From assembly GCA_020403265.1 (NCBI GenBank), contig JADBXZ010000072.1, forward strand, positions 1 to 64,000: a stretch of DNA of 64,000 nt, given 5' to 3'. Shown here piece after piece: positions 19,169 through 29,443 of this stretch (positions are counted from its first letter, which is position 1; each line of letters opens with the position of its first letter). The notes beneath the pieces are model-generated. The model saw only the letters and a program-made list of their open reading frames with translations. It was not told where the DNA came from and ran no database searches. A program made the translations under genes and the position numbers. The DNA is from Bacteroidota bacterium (GTDB lineage: Bacteria; Bacteroidota; Bacteroidia; B-17B0; Aurantibacillaceae).

Positions 19169-20383
19169 TTATTTAAATTCAAGCATCTTTTCATAAAACA
19201 AAGGGTAATTATGTTCTGCAGAGAAATCACTTTCAAACTTACGATGAGCTTCTTCTTTGAGTTTAGTAAATTCCTCAACCGGCTTTTGTATTAATTCCTC
19301 AATAGTTTTTGCAATGCTTTGAGCATCACAATCAACATTAATTAATCGCCCATTATTATTATTAACAAGTTCGCCTGTTCCGCCCACATTGGTAGCAATG
19401 GCTGGAATGCCGAAAGAGTAGGCTTCCATAATTGAAACAGGAATTCCCTCACTGGTACTTAAATTGATAAACAGATGAACCGGATTTTGTTTATAGAAAT
19501 TCAGTATGACTTGATTAGTTACTAAACCATGAAGTTTAACTGAAAGGCTCGGTCTGGCATTTTTCACAATTTTAGTCAATTCTCTTAAGCCTTCACCGGC
19601 GCCAAAATGGTGCCAGTTAATTTTTGTTTTTGTGAGTTGTAGGCTTTCAAAAATTAATTTAACGCGCTTAAGTGGTATGATAGATGAAGCACTAACAATG
19701 GTAATGGTTTCTGAGGAGTTTAGACTTTTAAATTCATTTTTAGCAACACCAAGTTTACTTACAAATATTTTAGACTGCACTTCGGGGTACTTTTGGATTA
19801 GGTAGTTTTTTCCGGTTTCGGAAACTGTGCACAAGAGGTTAACATGTTTAAAAATTTCTTTTCGAAGTGGAGAATAGTTGGATTTAAAGTGCTCGTATAA
19901 ATCAGATCCATGAAAACGAATTACAATTTTTAGGTTAACCACATTGGCTTTTTCAACAAGATACGGTATCGCATTCACCATCCCGTCGCCCCAGTAAAAA
20001 TAAAGAACACACGTTTCTGTTTTGCTTTGCTTTATGATCAGATTAAAAATTGGATGGTTCTGAAAGGCTCTCGCAATTAAACAACCACTGATATTCCAAT
20101 AGAGCTTTTTAGCTTGCCAAATTAATCCGAGTTGAAGTACTTCTTTAAAATGATATCCAAAGTTTTTGAAGTTAAATAAACCTTTGGATAGAATTTGTGT
20201 TGCCTTAAATTTTTCAAAAACAGGTTGATGTACAATGGCCTTAATGGAGGTGTCTTCAAGCTGGCCATATAAAGGCAGTATGTCAATGTTGGAAAAATAA
20301 GTATGAGTATAATTAAATTCGTTAACTAAAAATGGTTCACTACCTTTAAATGGAAAAAAATTGGTAAATAAAAATAAACGCAT
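19169..20383 (-). CDS. GT4-type glycosyltransferase
   Basis: 404 residues with a GT-B fold layout. The C-terminal half holds the family-4 signature, with GEGLRELTKI and then LSTSEGIPVSIMEAYSFGIPAIATNVGG, whose E-x7-E pattern binds the nucleotide-sugar donor. There is no signal peptide or membrane helix. Its start overlaps the stop of the upstream methyltransferase (TAATG), and a flippase is divergently encoded, so a surface polysaccharide or glycan role is likely. Donor and acceptor are unknown. Confidence 0.88.
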   Translation of the reverse strand: MRLFLFTNFFPFKGSEPFLVNEFNYTHTYFSNIDILPLYGQLEDTSIKAIVHQPVFEKFKATQILSKGLFNFKNFGYHFKEVLQLGLIWQAKKLYWNISGCLIARAFQNHPIFNLIIKQSKTETCVLYFYWGDGMVNAIPYLVEKANVVNLKIVIRFHGSDLYEHFKSNYSPLRKEIFKHVNLLCTVSETGKNYLIQKYPEVQSKIFVSKLGVAKNEFKSLNSSETITIVSASSIIPLKRVKLIFESLQLTKTKINWHHFGAGEGLRELTKIVKNARPSLSVKLHGLVTNQVILNFYKQNPVHLFINLSTSEGIPVSIMEAYSFGIPAIATNVGGTGELVNNNNGRLINVDCDAQSIAKTIEELIQKPVEEFTKLKEEAHRKFESDFSAEHNYPLFYEKMLEFK

Positions 20384-21096
20384 TACATTTTACTGAAAAA
20401 GTTTTCGGTTCCTCTTTGTAAAGTGCTTTTTAATGTGTAGTTATCATGCGACATATCTGTTTTTAAAACAATGCTGGTAAAATCATTTTCTTCATAGTAT
20501 AATGAGTAATTTTGCATCGAAGAAAGTTTAAATCCATGAGGGTAAGTATTGTTTAATAGATCCTGCATGCTTAAGGATTGGTCAATAATCTGCAGTTTAT
20601 CCGGCATTGTTTTTCTTATCCAATTTAAAAAATTAGGTTCAGGTATATTTATTAAAACAGTTGTGTTTTTGTTACACACTTTGGCAACATTTTTAAAAAG
20701 ATTACTGTGTTGCTCAACCGGAATATGCTCTAATACATCAGGGAAGACGATAAAGTCGAATTTTAAGGTGTGGGTAAAATCACTCATGTCATTCGCAATA
20801 AATTCTGCATTTTTATGAACAGAATTATATTTTTTTGCAAGTTCAATGCTCTCTTTACTAATATCAACGCCAACAAATTTACCATTAGGTATATGTTTAA
20901 GAATAAGGCTGCTTACAGTACCAATACCGCAACCAATTTCAAGAACTTTTGAGTTAGCTTTAAGATTAAGCTTTTTCAAATGTTTTACAATTGTACGATG
21001 TCTGATGTTTACTCCAATTTTTGTTTGGCTTTTTGTGTATTTATCATAAAAGTTCTCAACCTCATTTTTGGTTGCATCAGGTTTGTAATCAATCAT
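20383..21096 (-). CDS. Class I SAM-dependent methyltransferase
   Basis: About 237 residues from the ATG at 21096; a TTG 63 bp upstream gives a longer but less likely form. The Rossmann motif I is VLEIGCGIGTVSSLIL, motif II ends GVDISKESIELA, and FDFIVFPDVLEHI is the post-II acidic motif. The substrate is not evident. Overlap with a glycosyltransferase suggests methylation of a glycan or carrier intermediate. Confidence 0.85.
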   Translation of the reverse strand: MIDYKPDATKNEVENFYDKYTKSQTKIGVNIRHRTIVKHLKKLNLKANSKVLEIGCGIGTVSSLILKHIPNGKFVGVDISKESIELAKKYNSVHKNAEFIANDMSDFTHTLKFDFIVFPDVLEHIPVEQHSNLFKNVAKVCNKNTTVLINIPEPNFLNWIRKTMPDKLQIIDQSLSMQDLLNNTYPHGFKLSSMQNYSLYYEENDFTSIVLKTDMSHDNYTLKSTLQRGTENFFSKM

Positions 21097-21183
21097 ATTA
21101 ACTTGTAAATTTTTGTAAAATAAGTGTTTTTTTGGCGACCGTACACAATATTTTAGCAAATTTAGGCATTAATTGGGTAAATT

Positions 21184-22650
21184 TTGATTAGTAAGTCGTT
21201 TTTTAAATCGAGCCTTGTATTTACCATAGGTGGTTCTTTGCCAATGATTGGCAGCTTGCTAATGTTGCCTTATTTTACTAATTATTTAAGCGAGGTTAAT
21301 TACACCCAAATTTCCTTTCACATTAGTTTTTCCTACCTGATGCAAATCATATTTTCCTTGTCAATTGAATCGTATTTTGGTGTAAAATATACCCAATTAA
21401 ATCATTCTAAGCAGGAACAGAAATTGTTTACCGGTAAGGTTGCCGTGATTTTGCTTTCTTTTGGTTTAATACTTACACTTCTTATCTCACTGCTGGGTGA
21501 GCGGCTCTTTGGTGTAATTTTCTCAGATAAGTTGGAAATGAGTTTTTGGCCTTTTGGCTTTTATTCTTTAATTACTGCTTTTTTTAATTCTTTTTTTAAA
21601 ACGGCAAGTATGGTCTTAATTTATAAAAAGGAGGCAACACAGTTTTTAATTTTTAACATTATAAATTTTATTTTTACAGTTGGTATAACCATTCTGGGAC
21701 TTACAATGTATCCGGATTCTTTGTTTGGACCAATTTATGGCAGGTTGTTTTCCGGCGCCATAATTTTTCTTCTAGGATATTATATTTTTATCAAGAACGG
21801 ACAGATGAACTTTAATATGGCTTATGTTAAGGATATCTTGCTTTTTTCATTGCCGTATTGTGGTTTTGTTTTATTTACTTGGATAATTACACAGTTTGAT
21901 AGATACATCTTGCAGAATAAAATCACATTACAGGATTTAAATACCTATGATTTAGTTATTAAGTGCTTTTTTGGTGTTGCATTTATTCAAAACAGCTTAA
22001 CGGCTGTTATTTTTCCGAAAGTGTTCGAGCATTGGTCAAAAACAAAAGTGCTCAAAACCACACAAGAGACCAACCGTTATTTTAATGTGTTTACCATCTT
22101 AAATATTTTAATGATTTGTTCTTTTTTTGTAGTGTTACCTTTGATTTATCCGCTTTTGATTAAAAATGTTAAGTTTTACGAATGTAATGTATACATCGGT
22201 TTATTGGGTGCAGGCTATGTTACACAAGGTATTATTAGTTTTTTTATGTCAACCATAATGTATGCCAAGCGTATTGATGTTTTATTAAAGATTTTTGGAT
22301 TGAGCGCAGTTATACAAGTAATATTGTTGTTTTTACTAACACATTATTTTGGATTAATTGGAGCCATATACTCAGGTATCATTGTTAAAATTGCACAAGT
22401 TGTTTTAGCTAAATGGTTCACCAGAACTATTTTTGAATATGATTATAATTTATATAAAATCGAGTTATTGCCTTATTCTTTTATTGTGATTAATATCTTG
22501 CAATATTATGTATTACATACTTATAATGTATTTGTTTACTTGCTTCAATTATTATTCTACATTGTTATAGCATATTTTTTATTTAAAAATGAGATACTTA
22601 AACTGCTTGTTAATTTTAATATTATAAAACCTAAATTACCCATAAAATGA
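21184..22650 (+). CDS. Polysaccharide/oligosaccharide flippase (Wzx-like, MATE/MVF fold)
   Basis: 488 residues with about twelve to fourteen hydrophobic helices throughout and few charged stretches, typical of O-antigen/polysaccharide flippases. It would move lipid-linked glycan across the inner membrane. The start used is TTG at 21184; the next in-frame ATG falls inside the first membrane helix and is less plausible. It is divergent from the methyltransferase-glycosyltransferase pair and overlaps the DUF502 gene by 4 bp. Confidence 0.85.
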   Translation: MISKSFFKSSLVFTIGGSLPMIGSLLMLPYFTNYLSEVNYTQISFHISFSYLMQIIFSLSIESYFGVKYTQLNHSKQEQKLFTGKVAVILLSFGLILTLLISLLGERLFGVIFSDKLEMSFWPFGFYSLITAFFNSFFKTASMVLIYKKEATQFLIFNIINFIFTVGITILGLTMYPDSLFGPIYGRLFSGAIIFLLGYYIFIKNGQMNFNMAYVKDILLFSLPYCGFVLFTWIITQFDRYILQNKITLQDLNTYDLVIKCFFGVAFIQNSLTAVIFPKVFEHWSKTKVLKTTQETNRYFNVFTILNILMICSFFVVLPLIYPLLIKNVKFYECNVYIGLLGAGYVTQGIISFFMSTIMYAKRIDVLLKIFGLSAVIQVILLFLLTHYFGLIGAIYSGIIVKIAQVVLAKWFTRTIFEYDYNLYKIELLPYSFIVINILQYYVLHTYNVFVYLLQLLFYIVIAYFLFKNEILKLLVNFNIIKPKLPIK

Positions 22651-23216
22651 AAAAAGTTCTCAGTTATTTCTTGCAAGGATTAATTCTGTTTATTCCCTTG
22701 GTTATCACTCTTTTCTTGTTGTTTAAAATGTTTGATGTCATATCTTCTTGGTTTTCTGTATTTGGTTTAAGTGAAAGTATACTTGTAAATACGCTACTAG
22801 GGGTTATTCTAACTTTTGCTTTTGTTTCACTTTTGGGTGTTTTGGCAACAAGTTATGTGGTTAAAAATTTGTTTGCTTTTATTGAAGATAAGTTGGAACA
22901 TGCTCCATTTATCCGCCATATATACTCACCGGTTAAAGATTTTACAAATGCTTTTGTGGGGAATAAAAAGAAATTTAATAAACCTGTATTGGTAATGACA
23001 AATATTCAGGCCAATATTGAAGAAATTGGATTTGTAACTCATACTGACTTAACTGATTTAAATATTAAAGATAAAGTGGCAGTGTACATGCCGCTTAGTT
23101 ATAGTTTATCTGGAAAGGTTGTTCTTGTTTCACCTAATCAGATTAAATCAATTAACAAGGATGCTTCGGAAGTGATGAAGTTTGTGGTGAGTGGTGGGGT
23201 CACAGATGTTGATTAG
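22647..23216 (+). CDS. DUF502 family membrane protein
   Basis: 189 residues with two N-terminal transmembrane helices (about 10-32 and 50-75) and a soluble C-terminal domain with the family-like PFIRHIYSPVKDFTNAF segment. The biochemical role of DUF502 proteins is unknown. It overlaps the flippase gene by 4 bp, suggesting translational coupling, and converges with the TraB-domain gene. Confidence 0.85.
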   Translation: MKKVLSYFLQGLILFIPLVITLFLLFKMFDVISSWFSVFGLSESILVNTLLGVILTFAFVSLLGVLATSYVVKNLFAFIEDKLEHAPFIRHIYSPVKDFTNAFVGNKKKFNKPVLVMTNIQANIEEIGFVTHTDLTDLNIKDKVAVYMPLSYSLSGKVVLVSPNQIKSINKDASEVMKFVVSGGVTDVD

Positions 23217-23229
23217 ATGAACTTGTTTT

Positions 23230-26200
23230 CTAGTAATCCTCGTAATTCATGCCTTGCCCATAATCATTAATTAAATCGTAACTGATAGCTCTATTACGAT
23301 ATAATAAATAAAAACTATTTAGTATTTCATTTATATTCTCCTGTTCTGATTTTGTTTTCTTAATGTAGTAGTTTAAATTAAGCAACTGAATCTTACTTGA
23401 GTAGTTTTCTTTTGTTTTTGGAACAAATATAACTGACCAGGTCTCTGTTTCAATTTTGTTGGAGAAATTCTTGTAAATAAAAATTTTACCTGTTTCAAAT
23501 TTATTACGAGCATCTAATACTTTTAATAAAGAAATACTGTCCTTTTGTTTGTATTTGTCATAGTTTGTTAGGTTATTAAGTTGTTTTTCTGAATAAATAA
23601 CCGATTCGTTAAGCGACTCCTGATTTAAGTATGCTTTTTTGAAATGTGAGATCATTTTTTCTTTTTCTAATTCCGAAAGAAAGGCAACTCTGGTGTATCT
23701 GTTTTTGCTGAAATAATTGTTTAAGGTGTCGTCAACTGGTATTACATTTTTTAATTTGATGAGATGAATTGGCATTGCAAGTGCTTGATTTTTTAATTTC
23801 TTTAGTTTTTCAAAAAACAGTTTCACCTTTTCATCTGTTTTATAAAATGGTGCAAGCACAATAACATAATTTAATAATTCTGCTCGGCTAAATGCATTGG
23901 AGGTTAGGTTAATTTTGGAATCCTTCTCGAGATTTTTAGCATAACCAGCCATCGACGTTTTAATTAGTTCAGCTAATTCTTTGCTTCCTTTATCCAGGTA
24001 TTCTAAATCAGAACCGTTTCCATTTGATTTGGTAGGCGCGCTGTTACTCCTTTTTAAATACAAGTTGGCATCAGCAAGTATACTTTCTTTATGAATTTGA
24101 TAATTAGTGCTCGATATCAGTTTTTTTTCAACCAAGTTTGCCAATAGATTGTAAATGCCGGGTTTAAACTCTTCATATTTTGTTAAGGCATAGGCCATCG
24201 GGAAAAAGTTTTTGCATAATTCCAGACTGTCATTAAGAACTTGTATTACATCGGTAACTGTTTGTTCTTCTCCTAGCAATGGGGCTTCAGTTGTTGCTAA
24301 ATTTAAGAATGTATTAAATGCGGTTTGAGTTTTTAGGTAAGCTAAACTTTTCAATATGCAAAGCTGCAAATAGAAACTATCTGTGTATTGAATGTATAAT
24401 TTTTTTAAAGGTTCTATGATGATTTCACTTTCTAAAGCACCACCATTAACGATTAATTGAGCTCTTGCATCTTCGTTTATTTGATTAAAGCGATCACTTT
24501 TTAATAAATCTATGTATTCTTTTAGTTGATCTTTGCTAACACCAATTGTATTAATGATTGAAAAATTCGCCTTTTGTCTTAACGAAGTATCGGAACTCGT
24601 TAAATCTTTTACTAATAAATCAAACTTGTTGTCGAATACATTCTTACCAATGATTGTATCTGTCAGTTTAAAGGACTCTATGAATTGCTTGGACCAACCG
24701 CTTAATTTTAAATTAGAATCACATGAAATTGTTGTTTCTAACCTTATCCCGTTCTTGTATACTACTCTAATCTCTAATTGTCTGCTGGTTGCCGTGTCTT
24801 CAGCCGTTATTGAATAGCATTTTGTGGTTGGTTGTAGGCTACTTTTTATTGATTTAAGCACTAAGCCTTGTTTACGTAAGTTTTTTGTAAGTATTTCGTT
24901 AATCTCTTTTGAATTGATATAATCATAATCATTGTATTTAGTGTAACTGATATTTACGTATTCATTAGTGGATGGAGAATAGTATGATTTTAAACTTGTC
25001 TTTAAATCAAATTGATAGTAGTCATCCTCATTTTTTTTAGATTTATAAGTATCGTAAACTTTTTCAAAGGCTTCATTAAATTTGCTGCGCTGACTGGAAC
25101 TTACTTCATCAATTGCTTTAAAGCCAAAGTCTTTATCAGTAATTTCTTTTAAAGGATTGCTGTGTTCAAATGGAATTAATTTAAAAGTTTTGATAAAGTC
25201 CGAATTAGTACCCTTATTTTTACTAATTGAATAAATTAAATAGTAATGAATGCCTTTAATAATTATTTGCCCATTAAAATAATAATTTGCGTTGTTTTTT
25301 CCTGTGAATTGTATACTTTGTAATTTATCAAAAGTAGTTAACTGATAACTAATGTTTGATGTATAATTAAAATTTTTTAATGTGTTTTTAGCCAACTGAT
25401 TTAATTCAAAAGTATCTTCCTCTAAGTAATTGAAATCATTGTATACAGCTCTTTTGATACCATAATAAATATCAGAATTTTTATCGTATGCATATAAGTC
25501 TTCAACCAAACCAACTTGCGATGAACCGTTATTTTTAGAATATGTGTAATTACCGGGAATCATTACTTCAAATCCTTTGTTTTTTGGTTGAAATGTAATG
25601 GCTTTATCATTCGGTGTAATAAAATTAATGGAAGTCAATATTTTATTGGCTTCGGCTGAATTGGCAGAATTACCTTTTCCGCCAATTTTAAACATCCAAA
25701 AATTCAAATAATCAAAATAAAAGTAATAATGTTGGAGGTCACCTCTTGTAGTTTTATTTATTAGTTCTAAACCTTTTAATCCATTAGCTGAAACTATTTC
25801 TTTTTTTGTAATGATTTTTCCGGGAATATTTTCAAACAATAAACTATCCACCCGTTTCATTAAATTTTCGGGCGTTTGCTGATTTACTGGTAAATAGGTT
25901 TTTAGTTGCACAATTGTGTAAAATGTTCCATTTGCCATGTCAGCATTTATAAAATATTTTAAGTTTTCAAGGTTAACAATTTGTGTGTATTTCCCGGGAG
26001 CTAAAATACTTATTGAAGAATCGGCAAGACTGGTGCGTTCTAATAAAATTGGCTTTGCCATATTATCAATTTCATCTTTGGTTTTGTCGGCTTGTTTGCT
26101 TAGAATCGGCATTATTGGTTCAACTTTGTATCCTTTCTTTCTGAGTAATTCAATAACACCATCTTTTCCGGGCAAATGAGCTGCACCAACACCACTAAAC

Positions 26201-26970
26201 AATGTGTTTGTTTGTAACACTGAATCTATCGTGTTTACAAAAAATTCATTTCTGGCATTAATTAAAAATTTCACTGTATTCTGTGTACTTCCTAATTTGC
26301 TTATACTATCCAACATGTTTAGATCCCCTCGTCTATATGCATCCTCAATTAAAGTTGAATGATTATAACTATATTTTGGTTTGAAGTCGGGGTCATTGCC
26401 TTCAATATTTTCATCAGGCAAGTATGATAATTCGGCGTAAATCTCAGCTTTAGTAAAGTCTTCTAAGCTTATCACTTTTTTATTGAGTTTACTTGCTGCC
26501 TGGAAAATGAATAAATCAATGTAAGTGTTTTCTTCAAAATTTTCTTTGTTTTTATTTCTTCTGTAAAGTAACCCGTTAATAATATCCGGATCATAGCCTA
26601 AAATGCTTTGCAGCATTTTCTTTTCGGGGTAAATGTAATTAAAGGAACTCTTGTAAAAGTCTTTACCATATGCAAACATGGAATTTAACTGACTCTCCTG
26701 ATCCAATTGCCCTGATAGGGACATGTTTTTTAACCAATCTCCTGGGTTGGTTTCAAGTCCAACTACGTCAACACTTTTTAGTGCTTCAAAAAATTGATCG
26801 GATAAGTGATAGGCTACTTTATTACTCACATGCATGGTACCATATAAGTAACTTGGTTTTTTTGTTGTTTTTCCGGTAATTTTCCAGAGTAACGATGGGT
26901 AACCAGTTGAACCTTGCTGAGCAATAATTTTAAGGTTAAAAACCAACAGTAAAAAGAAGATATATCGCAT
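23230..26970 (-). CDS. Giant exported protein with N-terminal TraB/GumN-type domain
   Basis: 1246 residues with a signal peptide (about 1-18). Residues about 25-290 carry TraB/PrgY/GumN hallmarks: SYLYGTMHVSN, then VVGLETNPGDW, and VGAAHLPGKDGVIELLRKKG near the end of the domain. This fold includes proteins with Gx2H and HLPG-type motifs, proposed to be metalloprotease-like. The remaining ~950 residues have no recognised family; one part (about 830-1000) looks like helical repeats. Function is unknown; it is probably periplasmic or surface-associated. Confidence 0.8.
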   Translation of the reverse strand: MRYIFFLLLVFNLKIIAQQGSTGYPSLLWKITGKTTKKPSYLYGTMHVSNKVAYHLSDQFFEALKSVDVVGLETNPGDWLKNMSLSGQLDQESQLNSMFAYGKDFYKSSFNYIYPEKKMLQSILGYDPDIINGLLYRRNKNKENFEENTYIDLFIFQAASKLNKKVISLEDFTKAEIYAELSYLPDENIEGNDPDFKPKYSYNHSTLIEDAYRRGDLNMLDSISKLGSTQNTVKFLINARNEFFVNTIDSVLQTNTLFSGVGAAHLPGKDGVIELLRKKGYKVEPIMPILSKQADKTKDEIDNMAKPILLERTSLADSSISILAPGKYTQIVNLENLKYFINADMANGTFYTIVQLKTYLPVNQQTPENLMKRVDSLLFENIPGKIITKKEIVSANGLKGLELINKTTRGDLQHYYFYFDYLNFWMFKIGGKGNSANSAEANKILTSINFITPNDKAITFQPKNKGFEVMIPGNYTYSKNNGSSQVGLVEDLYAYDKNSDIYYGIKRAVYNDFNYLEEDTFELNQLAKNTLKNFNYTSNISYQLTTFDKLQSIQFTGKNNANYYFNGQIIIKGIHYYLIYSISKNKGTNSDFIKTFKLIPFEHSNPLKEITDKDFGFKAIDEVSSSQRSKFNEAFEKVYDTYKSKKNEDDYYQFDLKTSLKSYYSPSTNEYVNISYTKYNDYDYINSKEINEILTKNLRKQGLVLKSIKSSLQPTTKCYSITAEDTATSRQLEIRVVYKNGIRLETTISCDSNLKLSGWSKQFIESFKLTDTIIGKNVFDNKFDLLVKDLTSSDTSLRQKANFSIINTIGVSKDQLKEYIDLLKSDRFNQINEDARAQLIVNGGALESEIIIEPLKKLYIQYTDSFYLQLCILKSLAYLKTQTAFNTFLNLATTEAPLLGEEQTVTDVIQVLNDSLELCKNFFPMAYALTKYEEFKPGIYNLLANLVEKKLISSTNYQIHKESILADANLYLKRSNSAPTKSNGNGSDLEYLDKGSKELAELIKTSMAGYAKNLEKDSKINLTSNAFSRAELLNYVIVLAPFYKTDEKVKLFFEKLKKLKNQALAMPIHLIKLKNVIPVDDTLNNYFSKNRYTRVAFLSELEKEKMISHFKKAYLNQESLNESVIYSEKQLNNLTNYDKYKQKDSISLLKVLDARNKFETGKIFIYKNFSNKIETETWSVIFVPKTKENYSSKIQLLNLNYYIKKTKSEQENINEILNSFYLLYRNRAISYDLINDYGQGMNYEDY

Positions 26971-27060
26971 AATTTGTACCCTTAAACTTACAATTTATTT
27001 AATTAATAAAAAAAACTATATCTTTAAATAATTAAAAATTAACTAATATTCATTTCTGAT

Positions 27061-28161
27061 ATGTCATTTGATACTACAGCTGATAATATGGGTACCATTA
27101 AGTGTAAAAATTGTGGAGCCAATTTGAAATTTAAGCCCGGTACTGAAAGTTTAAGTTGCGATTATTGTCAGACTATTAATGAAATTGCATTAGAAAGAAC
27201 TGAAGTAATTGAGAATGATTTTAATTTATTTATAGAGGAGGCTGAGGCTAAAACAGAACATCAAGTTATCAGTACAGTTAAATGTGGGAGTTGTGGTGCA
27301 AACACAACTTTGCAGCCAAACATTACCAGCTCCAATTGTCCGTATTGCGACACACCTCTTGTAGTAAAGGATGCAGCAACATGTGACATTATTAAACCAA
27401 GTTATGTTTTACCATTTAAAGTAGAGAGAAATAAAGCAAAAGAGGGATTTGTAAAATGGGTGGGTGGTTTATGGTTTGCTCCAAGCAAATTAAAAAATTA
27501 CGCTGAAAATAGTGCGGAAAAGCTAAAAGGCGTTTATTTACCGTATTGGACTTATGATAGCAATACAGAATCGGATTACAGTGGCTTGCGAGGCGATCAT
27601 TATTATGTTACTGAATCTTATACAGATAGTAACGGAAGAAGTCAGACGCGAAGTGTTCAAAAAACCAGATGGTCAGCAGCAAGTGGTCATGTGAGCAATT
27701 CGTTTGACGATGTGTTAGTTTGCGCCAGCCATTCTTTACCCGAAAAACTGGTCAATGAGTTAGAACCATGGGATTTGCCTGAGTTAGTTAAATACAATGA
27801 TAATTTTTTAGCAGGCTTTATAACAGAGAGTTATCAAACCGGTTTAAAGGATGGGTTTGGTAAAGCTAAAGTGAGAATGGAAGATAGAATTCGTTCGAGT
27901 GTAAGAAGCGATATAGGCGGTGACACCCAACAAATAACCACTTTAAGTACCGAATACAATGATATTACATTCAAGCACATTCTATTACCTCTTTGGATTA
28001 GTGCTTATAGGTATAACAATAAAGTGTACAGGTTTACAATTAATGCAAGAACAGGTGAGGTTCAGGGAGAAAGACCATACAGTGCAATTAAAATTGCTTT
28101 ATTAGTGATTGCAATAATTGGAATAATTGTTGGGATTGTATACTGGAATAAACACAGGTAG
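27061..28161 (+). CDS. Double zinc-ribbon membrane-associated protein, function unknown
   Basis: 366 residues. Two zinc ribbons are visible: CKNCGAN with CDYC (about 12-42) and CGSCGAN with CPYC (about 72-100). A central domain contains LPYWTYDSNTESDYSGLRGD. A C-terminal membrane helix (about 340-360) ends in a positively charged tail, so the ribbons are probably cytoplasmic. Such proteins are often annotated only by their ribbons. It stands alone, convergent with nadC. Confidence 0.75.
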   Translation: MSFDTTADNMGTIKCKNCGANLKFKPGTESLSCDYCQTINEIALERTEVIENDFNLFIEEAEAKTEHQVISTVKCGSCGANTTLQPNITSSNCPYCDTPLVVKDAATCDIIKPSYVLPFKVERNKAKEGFVKWVGGLWFAPSKLKNYAENSAEKLKGVYLPYWTYDSNTESDYSGLRGDHYYVTESYTDSNGRSQTRSVQKTRWSAASGHVSNSFDDVLVCASHSLPEKLVNELEPWDLPELVKYNDNFLAGFITESYQTGLKDGFGKAKVRMEDRIRSSVRSDIGGDTQQITTLSTEYNDITFKHILLPLWISAYRYNNKVYRFTINARTGEVQGERPYSAIKIALLVIAIIGIIVGIVYWNKHR

Positions 28162-28164
28162 TGT

Positions 28165-29034
28165 TTAGTCAACAGCTTTAAAACTCAGGTCTAAACTTTT
28201 CACATGGTGTGTTAAGGCTCCAATACTGATAAAATCAACACCACATTTGGCATAGTTCGCAATGGTTGCTTCTGTAATCCCACCTGACGATTCAATTTCG
28301 TAGGAGCCATTTATGAAGCGAACTGCTTTTTTAGTTTCATCAATTGAATAATTATCCAACATAATTCTATTAACCTTTCCGGTTGCTAAGACTTTTTTGA
28401 TGTCTTCCAGATTTCTAGTTTCAATTTCTATTGGTAAATGCAATTTGTTTTTTTTAAGATAAACATTAGCGGCTTTAATTGCATTTTCGATCCCGCCGGC
28501 AAAATCAACATGATTATCTTTAATTAAAATCATATCAAATAAACCATATCGGTGGTTGGCACCTCCGCCAATAACTACTGCCCACTTTTCAAAAAATCTG
28601 AATCCCGGAGTTGTTTTACGTGTATCAATTACTTTAGCTTTGGTTCCTTTGCAAAGTTGTTGCAGTTGATGTGTTTTAGTTGCAATTCCACTCATTCTTT
28701 GCATGATGTTTAGCAATAAACGTTCTGCTAAAAGCAGTTTTTGTAAATTTCCTTCGACCAAAAACGCGACATCTCCTTTCTTTACTGTAGCGCCATCCTT
28801 AATCAGAGGCGTGATTTTTACCTTCTTATCAGCATGTTTTAATACATGAAAAGCTGCTTCTACTCCTGCAAGTATGCCATCTTCCTTTACAAGTAATTTC
28901 ATCTTACCTGATTTATTTTTCGGAATGGTAGACAGACTTGTATGATCGCCATGACCCTCATCTTCTTTAAAAGCCTGAGTTATAAAGGCGGATAAGTTAA
29001 AATAAGATTGGTGTTGCTTAATAAAGTTATTCAT
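28165..29034 (-). CDS. nadC: Nicotinate-nucleotide pyrophosphorylase (carboxylating)
   Basis: 289 residues, full length. It contains EDEGHGDHTS near the N-terminus, LLLNIMQRMSGIAT, and the phosphoribosyl/quinolinate-binding TRKTTPGFR with GGGANHRYGLFDMILIKDNH. It makes nicotinate mononucleotide from quinolinate and PRPP in NAD synthesis. The start overlaps the DUF4783 gene by 8 bp, and rlmH is divergent beyond it, a common arrangement in this phylum. Confidence 0.95.
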   Translation of the reverse strand: MNNFIKQHQSYFNLSAFITQAFKEDEGHGDHTSLSTIPKNKSGKMKLLVKEDGILAGVEAAFHVLKHADKKVKITPLIKDGATVKKGDVAFLVEGNLQKLLLAERLLLNIMQRMSGIATKTHQLQQLCKGTKAKVIDTRKTTPGFRFFEKWAVVIGGGANHRYGLFDMILIKDNHVDFAGGIENAIKAANVYLKKNKLHLPIEIETRNLEDIKKVLATGKVNRIMLDNYSIDETKKAVRFINGSYEIESSGGITEATIANYAKCGVDFISIGALTHHVKSLDLSFKAVD

Positions 29035-29401
29035 TCATTAATTCGATTCTCATTTGCGCAATTAAATTACGTCTAACGAGTATGATTAGTCTAAATTTTT
29101 CATTTTCGCATTCAAGCAACGCGTTCAGATAGTGAGAGTATGAATTAATAACGGTTGTTTTTTGTTTTACAACTGACTTAATAATGTGTTTCTCTAAAAA
29201 ATAATTGAGATTCGCTTCAGCCTGTGATTTGCTTAATACATCTTCCTGATTAATTATTTTCATGGATACCTTTTCATCAAAGTACTTGGAGATTTCTGAA
29301 CTTTTGTTTTGTCTGAAAGCAGCCAATAAATCATCATTAATGTCGAGATTAAAAAAAGTCGGCAAAAAAAAGAGAAGGGATATGAATGAAAATAATTTCA
29401 T
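29027..29401 (-). CDS. DUF4783-type exported protein
   Basis: 124 residues with a signal peptide (about 1-19) and an NTF2-like length and pattern (FRQNKSSEISKYFDEKVSM, then FLEKH). Proteins of this kind commonly sit beside nadC in Bacteroidota; their function is unknown. It overlaps nadC by 8 bp and is divergent from rlmH (42-bp gap). Confidence 0.8.
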   Translation of the reverse strand: MKLFSFISLLFFLPTFFNLDINDDLLAAFRQNKSSEISKYFDEKVSMKIINQEDVLSKSQAEANLNYFLEKHIIKSVVKQKTTVINSYSHYLNALLECENEKFRLIILVRRNLIAQMRIELMNE

Positions 29402-29443
29402 GGTTGTACTACAAAATTACGTTATTTTTTGCACTTTTAAAAA

